Origin: Candidatus Omnitrophota bacterium
GTDB taxonomy: Bacteria > Omnitrophota > Gorgyraeia > Zapsychrales > Fredricksoniimonadaceae
Assembly: GCA_017987425.1 (NCBI GenBank)
Contig: JAGNTT010000117.1
Span: 1-6,121, forward strand
Length of the DNA: 6,121 nucleotides
Reading direction: 5' to 3'
Below are positions 1-6,121 of the stretch, piece by piece; the first letter of the stretch is position 1; every line of letters begins with the position of its first letter. Under the pieces are notes generated by a model. It saw only the letters and a program-made list of their open reading frames with translations, did not search any database and had not been told where the DNA came from. The translations under genes were made by a program, and so were the position numbers.

Positions 1-3000
1 CCGGCGACGATTCTTTTTATACTGGTCCAGGATTTATGACCGGGTTTGAAGACTGATTTAGAATAATAAAGATCACCGCCCAATGGTTTTAACATCTCAT
101 ATTCGTCATAAATATCTTCTTCAATCATTGTTCCGGTTAGGATGTCGATTATATTTCCTTTTTGATCAATCATATATTGCATAGACGCATCCGAAGGAAC
201 GGCCATGGCCTGAGATACTTCTGCCTGACCGGTCACATTAGGCGGATTCCTCGTCAGAAAACGGTTCACGGCATCAGAATCAATTTCCCCCTTGGAAAAC
301 TTAAATCTGCTGCGGTCGATCTCAGGCAATGCGACCGTATGGCGGACAGCATTCACTTCATACGATGTTATCGTTTCGTCATCGACCGCACTCTTGATCA
401 GCTGCGCAAAGATGCGGAATTCGCGGTTGAGCGTCTCGTCGTTCAGCTGGTCCTTGAGGCGCAAATCCGCCAATTCCAGAAATCTTTGGGCAAATTGAAG
501 CGGCACAACAATAAAGCTGTCGCCGTTGATGATCGGCAAAGTCAGCGGACTTTTAAAAGGATACGTTTCCCCGTTAAATTCACTGAAGGCCTTTGTGAAC
601 TCATTTTTAAAAGGAACGGCGATCAGAGTTAAGGACCGCTCTTCTCCATCGATATTGCGCAAGAATCTAAAGACGGATTTATCAACGACCTGCCCTCCTA
701 AAGACTTAAGTGTACGTTCGCGGCTCCAGTCAAACAGATAAGGATTAAGGTATACAACGCTCTTACCGTCCGGGATCTGAAGCTGCGCGAATCCTTCGTC
801 ATGCGGCAGAAAGACGGTGTTCCGCTCTCTCATCGTCTGAATTAACGGAGCCAAGCGGTTCTTGATCCCATCCCTGATCCGCTTAACAATAATTTCATTG
901 CCGGGATTTCCGGCGATTAATTTTTCCAGACCGGCGACAATGGTATTGATGTACTTTAATTTGACGGATGATGTTAATTGGGAATCATCGACGGTCAGGA
1001 TGCGGTCGACAGCCTCAAGTATTCCCCGCTGGATAAGCGGAACGCCGTTCGCATCAAACTCCGGAGAGAACACGATTTTGTCTCTGGCCTGCTGGACCTG
1101 GACCAGACGTCCGAGTTCCAGCATCAGGTGCCCATCGACCAGAGCGTCACGATTGATACCGTCGAGTTTCAGGTTAAGGATGGTTTCCTGATTACGCGCA
1201 AATACAAGCACGGGAGTTTCCCGCGTAAATTCTTGGCGTTGATCATGAATAACCGCAAGCTGGCTGTTCAGCTCTCCGACTACATCCTCTTCTTTCTTGA
1301 TGCCCACCGGCTGCTTGTCACCGCCGGCCGGAACGAACATCCGCGCGATCCGGGCAACATCCATCCCCAGGCCGTTGTCGATGATTTTGATATTCTTGGC
1401 GGAAAGTTCCAGCCGGATATTACGGCCGCCTTTGTCTTCGTCTGTCGGAACGGCCTGGCCAAAAGGCAGGATCGCTTTGCGCGTCTCCCAGCCGTTGACA
1501 TGCCGCGGCGATTCCCCTTCGATTGACGTATCAATGTTAATACTGCGCACAAACGCAAAACGCTGATGAACATTGTTCATGATGCCGTGCAACGAATTAT
1601 CCGCCGGCCCCCTAATCTGAAAACTGTCTAAAGGAACCGGTTTGTTGACGGTGATTGAAACAACAGTTCCATGAGCAACACCAGCTCCGGCCGCCTGATT
1701 AAAATCAGCAGCCGTAATTTCTCTGACCTGAATGTACCACTGGCCGTTGGCGGCATTGATGATGGTCAATTGGTACGGTGAAGCATCCACCTGGCGCGTG
1801 AACACGTCGATGCGGTCACGTCCGTTGGGTTCAAGCCAGTCGACAATCTGTTTAACGCCTTTGCCGAATTGGCCGATATTTCCGCCCAGGGCATCGACGC
1901 TGTTGGAAACGGCCTCCAGAATCCCCTGACCTTTGGGATTGCCGTTTTGATCGATAATGGTGACGTTAAGCCGCGGGTCTTCGTAGTAGGTATTGATAAG
2001 ATCAACATCGTCTTTGGTATACCCCTGGCGGGCCAAAGTTTCATAGATTTTCTGATAATACGCATCCGCTGATGAAGGATCGGCCGCTTCCGATAGCCCG
2101 ATGATTTCCAGCTTCCGCAAAAGATTCTGCAATTCTTCAATCGTCAGATCGCGGTTGGCCAGCCGGCGCTGCGCAACGATAAAGTGTTCAAGACTTATCC
2201 CCTGAAAATTTTGCGACGGATCGGTATAAACATCCGCGAGGGGATTTCTTTTAATTTCTTTAAGTTTCTCCTCATCAACAGCACCTGTCACCGTCACATC
2301 CTGGACGGCGGCGCTGTCGGCGGGTTTCGTATTATCCAGGCGGGTTGTGATCCTGGCGAAATCACCATGCGCGGCCACATCCTCGCCTGTCGCCTGCTGG
2401 ACAACTTCAAGTTCCGGAACCGGGTTGGGACCGCCGATATCCGCACCGTTCGCCCCAAGCGCCAGGGAAACCCCGCCGGCAAAATACTTGCGCGGCACGA
2501 TCCGCCCCGTCACTTCATCGACATCTTCTTTGATGTAGTTGTAAACGCCTTTTTTATAGGCAGAGACGTATTGGTTGAAGATCTTTTGGACGATCTCTTT
2601 GTCATCGACATCAATACCGGAGACCTTGTTCTGATCGACGTATTTTCGAGAAAGGATGCTTTTCTTAAGGGCCTGTTTGTACCAAGCGGCTAATATGAAG
2701 GCCGTGTAAATCTGCCTCAGCTGCGCGAAATTTTTACCTTCATTGACTTCTTTTTCAAGCGCGGGAAGCACGATCTCGCGGACAATCCGGGAACCGACTT
2801 TATCGGTCTCCTTTCCACCGATGCCGGCTTTTGGATGATCGATCCCCGCCGTGCCGTTTTCATGGGACATGGCGACATAATCTTCTTCGAGCAAAACCTT
2901 TAATCTGCTTTTGATGACAAATGCGTTTCCTTCATGTTCATAAACCGTTGCCTTGGCCGGAATGATCCAGACTTTATTAAACGCATCGACTGAAATATCG

Positions 3001-3509
3001 GTAGTGCCGAATTTGGCTTTGGCTTCACTGTAAACCTTTTTCCAGAATGTCCGGCCGAAACTGTCTTCGGGATAAATTAATGACGCGGTGATCTGTTTAA
3101 GAAGATAGTCCTGGGCGAGAAGATCATGCCCCATGTCGGTCTGTCCGAACGCCGACGGAACAATACGGTTCTGCTCATAAGGTGATAAGTTGACCCAAAG
3201 ATCTTTTTCAGAGGTGGTTAACGCGGCAAGAAAATATTTGATGAGCTTTTCGGATTCCGTTTTCAGCAGTTCGCCGGAGGGTTTTAAATCTCCGGTATCC
3301 ACAATAAAATCAAATGTTAACGGATTGAGCGGGTCAATTTTGACCCCTTTCAAAAGCAAGGGAGTAAATTCGGAACTTAATCCAACCCGGGAGCCGGGAA
3401 CCGGAAGGTTAGGGATTGTACTCTGGGCGTACGAAGGGATTGTTGTCGTCACAAAAAAAATAACGACAATCCATGCGGCAACGATCTTGCGGAAGGTTCG
3501 ATTGAACAT
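1..3509 (-). CDS. Very large secreted protein with a rearranged GHKL-like ATPase module (3' end outside window)
   Basis: Read on the minus strand from an ATG at 3509, the frame stays open for 1169 codons to the window edge; the preceding in-frame stop is TAA at 3539-3537. Residues 1-28 form a signal peptide (basic N-region, hydrophobic core, cleavage likely at SYA|QS), so the product is exported. Residues 30-350 hold an unrecognised region with LWVNLSPYE (104-112), GQTDMG (122-127) and RKYFAGG (340-346). Residues about 529-735 carry GHKL ATPase signatures: N box E532/N536/D539/A540, GQFGKG at 546-551, GT at 614-615 and DNGLGM at 711-716. The rest (about 740-1169) contains FLPHDEGF (900-907) and TSYEV (1048-1052) and is unassigned. 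From memory, the architecture resembles long hypothetical proteins of Omnitrophota. Function is unknown; ATP binding is inferred from motifs only. It lies 157 bases downstream of batE on the same strand and may or may not share its transcript. I see no frameshift. Confidence 0.93.
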   Translation of the reverse strand, partial: MFNRTFRKIVAAWIVVIFFVTTTIPSYAQSTIPNLPVPGSRVGLSSEFTPLLLKGVKIDPLNPLTFDFIVDTGDLKPSGELLKTESEKLIKYFLAALTTSEKDLWVNLSPYEQNRIVPSAFGQTDMGHDLLAQDYLLKQITASLIYPEDSFGRTFWKKVYSEAKAKFGTTDISVDAFNKVWIIPAKATVYEHEGNAFVIKSRLKVLLEEDYVAMSHENGTAGIDHPKAGIGGKETDKVGSRIVREIVLPALEKEVNEGKNFAQLRQIYTAFILAAWYKQALKKSILSRKYVDQNKVSGIDVDDKEIVQKIFNQYVSAYKKGVYNYIKEDVDEVTGRIVPRKYFAGGVSLALGANGADIGGPNPVPELEVVQQATGEDVAAHGDFARITTRLDNTKPADSAAVQDVTVTGAVDEEKLKEIKRNPLADVYTDPSQNFQGISLEHFIVAQRRLANRDLTIEELQNLLRKLEIIGLSEAADPSSADAYYQKIYETLARQGYTKDDVDLINTYYEDPRLNVTIIDQNGNPKGQGILEAVSNSVDALGGNIGQFGKGVKQIVDWLEPNGRDRIDVFTRQVDASPYQLTIINAANGQWYIQVREITAADFNQAAGAGVAHGTVVSITVNKPVPLDSFQIRGPADNSLHGIMNNVHQRFAFVRSINIDTSIEGESPRHVNGWETRKAILPFGQAVPTDEDKGGRNIRLELSAKNIKIIDNGLGMDVARIARMFVPAGGDKQPVGIKKEEDVVGELNSQLAVIHDQRQEFTRETPVLVFARNQETILNLKLDGINRDALVDGHLMLELGRLVQVQQARDKIVFSPEFDANGVPLIQRGILEAVDRILTVDDSQLTSSVKLKYINTIVAGLEKLIAGNPGNEIIVKRIRDGIKNRLAPLIQTMRERNTVFLPHDEGFAQLQIPDGKSVVYLNPYLFDWSRERTLKSLGGQVVDKSVFRFLRNIDGEERSLTLIAVPFKNEFTKAFSEFNGETYPFKSPLTLPIINGDSFIVVPLQFAQRFLELADLRLKDQLNDETLNREFRIFAQLIKSAVDDETITSYEVNAVRHTVALPEIDRSRFKFSKGEIDSDAVNRFLTRNPPNVTGQAEVSQAMAVPSDASMQYMIDQKGNIIDILTGTMIEEDIYDEYEMLKPLGGDLYYSKSVFKPGHKSWTSIKRIVA
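1305..1925 (-). other. GHKL (Bergerat fold)-like ATPase module within the large protein, motifs in non-canonical order
   Basis: Residues about 529-735 of the large protein. The helix EAVSNSVDAL (532-541) matches the N box ExxxNxxDA, whose Glu is the general base and whose Asn binds Mg in Hsp90 and MutL. It is followed almost at once by IGQFGKGVKQ (545-554), which closely resembles the IGQFGVGF loop of Hsp90 (G2 type). Beta-like strands follow, then GTVVSITV (614-621), like the GT strand of Hsp90/MutL. DNGLGM (711-716) matches the G1 box DxGxGM, and GGDK (729-732) follows as the gtSgK-like segment does in other members. In ordinary GHKL proteins G1 comes between the N box and G2; here it comes last. 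All key residues I can check are present, so binding is possible, but the fold is inferred. Confidence 0.7.
3426..3509 (-). other. Signal peptide coding segment of the large protein
   Basis: Residues 1-28 have Arg4, Arg7 and Lys8 ahead of a hydrophobic run from Ile9 to about Ile24, then Pro-Ser-Tyr-Ala followed by Gln-Ser. Small residues at -3 (Ser26) and -1 (Ala28) fit signal peptidase I. No cysteine follows, so it is not a lipoprotein. This predicts Sec export of the whole large protein. Confidence 0.85.
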
Positions 3510-3521
3510 CAACACGTAAAG

Positions 3522-3525
3522 CCTT
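3522..3525 (-). promoter_or_regulatory. Possible ribosome binding site of the large gene, start ambiguous
   Basis: AAGG on the minus strand lies 12 bases before the ATG at 3509, which is long, but only 6 bases before an in-frame GTG at 3515 and 9 before an in-frame TTG at 3512. The run GTG-TTG-ATG gives three possible starts that differ by only two residues, and the signal peptide is intact with each. ATG was kept as the annotated start because it is the usual initiator. Confidence 0.45.
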
Positions 3526-3548
3526 AATAAGTAATATTAATTTTACTA

Positions 3549-3554
3549 AGTATA
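3549..3554 (-). promoter_or_regulatory. Weak candidate -10 box (TATACT) for the large gene
   Basis: On the minus strand TATACT matches the sigma-70 -10 consensus at five of six bases. It would place the start of transcription near 3542, about 33 bases before the ATG. No convincing -35 hexamer is found 16-18 bases upstream, and the gap is AT-rich, so a chance match is quite possible. Confidence 0.22.
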
Positions 3555-3666
3555 GACTTACACAGGCTGAAATGCTATGAAAAGTTAATAAACAGAGGTT
3601 TTAGCGCAATACAGAAGGTTATAATTTAGAAGTGTTTACAAACATGACATGACAACGGGAGAAAAT

Positions 3667-4428
3667 TTACATAACCTCAAGCGAGGTTGATGGAACCCAT
3701 CCCTCCAAACCATCAGGACGCTCCACCTTGGACCAGCCGGCGCTTCCTTTGAGAACGCGAACTTTCCATCCTTCGTAGGCTGTAAAATGGGTTGTCGCCG
3801 CTTCCTCCGGCTCATATTTAACTTCAACGGTCGAAAGAATGATAGCGCGCTGGGCATGGGCCTCCACTTTCGCGGACAATGCGAACAAATGAAATACAAA
3901 TAACCCGGCCAGAACGGCAATGAACACGAATGTCTTTCGGAAACGCCACTGTAGAAAAAGTCCGGCCAGCACAAGAGCAGAAAGCGCAAAGGCCAAAAGA
4001 TACAGAATCATAATGATCTCGTCTTCAGCAACATACTCCAAATGGACAAAAATTTTCTGTTCGAGGCTCTGCGCGGGACTCACCTCCGGATTCTTCATGA
4101 TCGAACGCGCATACATCCAGTTGGCGCGCAGATCGCTGTCGCGCGGACTGAGACGAAGCGCTCGTTCATAACCCACCAGCGCGCGGCCAAGCTCTCCTTT
4201 TTTCATATAACAATTGGCGATATTGTAATAGACCGCCGCCGATACAAAACCGGAATCAGTGATTTCCCGGTACAGCTTAAGTGCGCTGTCATAATCCCCC
4301 GCCTGGTAGGCGGAATTTGCCTTATAGAAGCGGACGGTCGATTCACTCGTCGACGCCGAGGCATGACACCCCCACGCAAAAAGCGAAAGCACGAGCACCC
4401 ATCCTAAAATTATTTTTCGAACGCTCAC
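3667..4428 (-). CDS. batE: BatE-type protein: TPR repeats, two membrane spans, SH3-like C-terminus
   Basis: A complete gene of 253 codons with a GTG start (4428) and TAA stop (3669-3667). Residues 1-27 form a signal sequence. Two tetratricopeptide repeats follow: about 31-63 (FYKANSAYQAGDYDSALKLY) and 65-98 (YYNIANCY..GELGRALVGYERAL..SP). Residues 137-159 and 166-187 are two hydrophobic membrane spans. Residues 194-253 resemble a bacterial SH3 domain, with EGWKVRVL (219-226), GW at 231-232 and DGLEGWV (239-245). This order is typical of BatE, an envelope protein of the MoxR/Bat (aerotolerance) cluster; the precise molecular role is not established, and TPR and SH3 parts imply protein or cell-wall contacts. 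The start is fixed by a four-base overlap with the batD stop and a GGAG site 8 bases upstream. Cys21 follows AWG, a poor lipobox, so lipidation is doubtful. Confidence 0.88.
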   Translation of the reverse strand: MSVRKIILGWVLVLSLFAWGCHASASTSESTVRFYKANSAYQAGDYDSALKLYREITDSGFVSAAVYYNIANCYMKKGELGRALVGYERALRLSPRDSDLRANWMYARSIMKNPEVSPAQSLEQKIFVHLEYVAEDEIIMILYLLAFALSALVLAGLFLQWRFRKTFVFIAVLAGLFVFHLFALSAKVEAHAQRAIILSTVEVKYEPEEAATTHFTAYEGWKVRVLKGSAGWSKVERPDGLEGWVPSTSLEVM

Positions 4429-6121
4429 AGCTTTTTCTCCAGACCCTCAATCACAGCCTTTAATTGTTCAAAATCCTTCTTCATCTGCTGTTCATCCGGA
4501 CGCGCGGATGCGAAGCGGACCATGTCCGCCGATTCAAAAATATGTTTAACGGATACGATGGTCTCAGCATCGAAACCTTTGTGAAGCAAAATGCTTGTCA
4601 CCGCATCGCCGGTCAGTCCGCCGGAAGGAATATGGAGCTGATTACCGATGTATTCGCTCACTGTCTTCACCGCCGAGGAATAAAAGCCCTTGGCATCTTT
4701 CTGCTGCATCAACGCATTGGCGTTCTCCAATCCCTGGCGCGCCTGCCTCGGCGCCTTCAACTTGCGGGCAAAACGCGTGTCGCTCTTCAATCTCCGGCGG
4801 ATGATGTAAAAGGCAAGACATACCGTCCACGCGCAGACGTAAATGAAGACAATCAGACAGAAGATCCATGTATTGTAAAAATGCCGTCCCTTGGGACGCA
4901 AGTCATCCAGCCGTTCTTTGATAAACACGATACCCCTGCCCACTTCCTCACTCGTACGGACCAGAGGGACGGACGATTCAAAACCGACCGCTTTGAATTC
5001 ATCGCCTGGATTGAGCGCCGAGACCGTAATCGGGAAAGGCCCCTGCGTGATTGTTTTATATTGCTTTGTTTCGGTATCGAAATAGGAAAACGCGGCCGCC
5101 GGAACTTCTTTGACATTTTCGGAAGTGGGAATAATGACCTGTTCCAAAACCTTGTCACGCCCTTCATCTTTGATCTGAGGATCATAAATTTTGAAATTGG
5201 CATCGTTGAACGACGGCATCGTGACAGTCTTAAGATCGCCGTCGCTGGTGACCTTCATCCTCAGTGTAATAGGATCCCCCACCTTCACATCCGTCGGCGT
5301 GGCTGTGGCCGTAAATTCATATTTTCCCACAGCGCCGGAAAAGTTCTCCGGCCTGCCTTCCTCCGGCAACGGGAGAACATTGATCTTGACAACCTCGGAA
5401 CTGACGGTAAAGGGCCGGCGCTCATACGAGGTAAAAAAATTACTGAAAATATCCGAACCGAACGCGTCGTTGACAGGCTGGTTCTGACTTTTATAAAGGA
5501 TATCAGCCTGCAACTGGGCCGGACCGATCGCAAGCTCTCCTGCCCGCGTCGGAGAAATAGACGTCGTAAAATGGACCACGTTAAAACCCATACCGTTCAA
5601 GATCTGCTGATTCTGTTCAGGCTCGCCGAAATCGGTCTTGGTAAAACCGACGGCCTCCAAAGACGGATACTGAACATTGCTGATGTTGACCCCGCCGTAA
5701 AAGAGCTTGATACTTAAAGGTACCTGCTCATGGAGATACATTTCCTTTTTAGGGGCAGACGCCACCAGCATAATTTTATCCTGAAGGCTTACTGCTGTAG
5801 GGCTTCCGGATGTTTTCGGTTCACCGTTCTCGGCCGGGGCGTCCTCCACCGAAATTTCAACAGGCTGGGTTTGGTACTGTTTGCCGTCAACGGTCAAAGA
5901 AATGGAAGGGATTGTAAATTTGCCGACCTTGTTGGAGAACAAAACATAAATGAACGATTTGGATGCGGAGTAATTGCCGTTGACGATAGAAACAGCCGTC
6001 TGCGGCCCGAGATATTTGGAATCAAAACCGTCGATGGCCGGAAGATCAACGGGCTCCGCTTTTTGAGTGCCGTTGACGGTGAGAACAAAATGCGTCGAAT
6101 TACCGAGCGTGACGCGGTTGG
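4425..6121 (-). CDS. batD: BatD family protein (oxygen-tolerance/BatD), 5' end outside window
   Basis: The frame is open from the window edge (first full codon 6119-6117) to TGA at 4427-4425, giving 564 residues; only the signal peptide and a few residues appear to be missing compared with a family size of roughly 600. The visible part opens with NRVTLGNSTHFVLTV, the usual first Ig-like strand region of BatD, followed by LPAIDGF and the G-KFTIPS strand. PLPEEGRPENFSGAVGKYEF at about 250-269 is the hallmark linker of the family. Further beta-rich domains lead to a single membrane span at about 418-440, then a basic stop-transfer (RRRLK) and a helical cytoplasmic tail with FYSSAVKTVSEYIGNQL and ADMVRFA, as in other BatD proteins. 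It is thus an envelope protein with a large external part and a short inner tail. It is coupled to batE; moxR, batA and batB homologues would be expected beyond 6121. The Bat name comes from Bacteroides aerotolerance; biochemical function is unresolved. Confidence 0.92.
   Translation of the reverse strand, partial: NRVTLGNSTHFVLTVNGTQKAEPVDLPAIDGFDSKYLGPQTAVSIVNGNYSASKSFIYVLFSNKVGKFTIPSISLTVDGKQYQTQPVEISVEDAPAENGEPKTSGSPTAVSLQDKIMLVASAPKKEMYLHEQVPLSIKLFYGGVNISNVQYPSLEAVGFTKTDFGEPEQNQQILNGMGFNVVHFTTSISPTRAGELAIGPAQLQADILYKSQNQPVNDAFGSDIFSNFFTSYERRPFTVSSEVVKINVLPLPEEGRPENFSGAVGKYEFTATATPTDVKVGDPITLRMKVTSDGDLKTVTMPSFNDANFKIYDPQIKDEGRDKVLEQVIIPTSENVKEVPAAAFSYFDTETKQYKTITQGPFPITVSALNPGDEFKAVGFESSVPLVRTSEEVGRGIVFIKERLDDLRPKGRHFYNTWIFCLIVFIYVCAWTVCLAFYIIRRRLKSDTRFARKLKAPRQARQGLENANALMQQKDAKGFYSSAVKTVSEYIGNQLHIPSGGLTGDAVTSILLHKGFDAETIVSVKHIFESADMVRFASARPDEQQMKKDFEQLKAVIEGLEKKL
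4437..4440 (-). promoter_or_regulatory. Ribosome binding site deciding the GTG start of batE
   Basis: GGAG on the minus strand, inside the last codons of batD, sits 8 bases before the GTG at 4428. The start overlaps the batD TGA as GTGA (4428-4425), the classic arrangement for translational coupling. It supports the GTG over any later start. Confidence 0.75.

Larger units (their letters stand above)
3510..3666. other. AT-rich intergenic gap between batE and the large gene
   Basis: This is the only non-coding stretch in the window. It has no GC-rich hairpin with a T-run, so no intrinsic terminator for batE is visible on the minus strand. It contains a small inverted repeat TGTTT-GT-AAACA near its batE end, a second short one (AGTAA/TTACT, 3530-3547), the weak TATACT box and the AAGG site. 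The size suggests room for a promoter, although read-through from batE cannot be excluded. Confidence 0.7.

Noticed and set aside
1305..1925. Ordinary Hsp90 or MutL homologue
   Set aside because: The motif order differs, the flanking domains do not match either family, and the protein has a signal peptide.
1280..2140. Minus-strand frames at 1280-1573 and 1766-2140
   Set aside because: They overlap the ATPase-like module of the large gene in another register, while the main frame carries the motifs without interruption; they are not evidence of a frameshift.
162..2693. Plus-strand open frames at 162-632, 978-1526 and 2184-2693
   Set aside because: All are antisense to the large minus-strand gene and have no recognisable product or ribosome site.
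3510..3666. Rho-independent terminator after batE
   Set aside because: Only short AT-rich inverted repeats are present; none has a stable GC stem followed by a T-run.
3636..3989. Minus-strand frame of 117 codons over the end of batE
   Set aside because: It overlaps the SH3-like and membrane part of batE out of frame; the batE frame has the conserved residues.
4464..5717. Plus-strand open frame of 417 codons opposite batD
   Set aside because: It lies wholly antisense to a well-recognised batD; its translation is rich in Arg and His with no domain or signal, as expected from a shadow frame.
4425..5942. TTG at 5942 as the start of batD
   Set aside because: The frame continues upstream to the window edge with typical BatD N-terminal sequence, so the real start is outside the window.

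Overview
All recognisable genes in this window lie on the minus strand and are read from right to left: the C-terminal bulk of a BatD protein, then BatE, then the first 1169 codons of a very large exported protein that is still open at base 1. I see no gene on the plus strand, no RNA gene, no mobile element and no CRISPR array. Base composition is roughly balanced in the genes and AT-rich in the single intergenic gap (3510-3666).

The likely host is a Gram-negative-type bacterium of the candidate phylum Omnitrophota (formerly OP3). BatD/BatE genes occur in many phyla and do not settle this. The large protein does point there: its N-terminal segment after the signal peptide, its ATPase-like middle and its C-terminal segment match, from memory, a type of long uncharacterised secreted protein that I associate with Omnitrophota genomes. 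No search was possible, so the assignment is an inference at about 0.7.

Right part (3667-6121): batD and batE overlap by four bases (GTGA), with a GGAG ribosome binding site inside the end of batD, so they are one translationally coupled unit. BatD is a membrane-anchored, Ig-like exported protein. BatE has TPR repeats, two membrane spans and an SH3-like end. In the wider family these belong to the MoxR-BatABCDE cluster, an envelope system with a MoxR AAA+ ATPase and VWA-domain proteins. The upstream members would lie beyond base 6121.

Left part (1-3509): a 157-base AT-rich gap without a clear terminator separates batE from the large gene. That protein starts with a signal peptide, has about 500 residues of unrecognised sequence, and then carries the signatures of a GHKL (Hsp90/MutL/histidine kinase-type) ATP-binding fold. 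The motifs are in an unusual order (N box, then the G2-like glycine loop, then a GT motif, then the DNGLGM G1 box). At least 430 further residues of unknown function follow. A nucleotide-binding fold with rearranged motifs behind a signal peptide is the most interesting point in the window.
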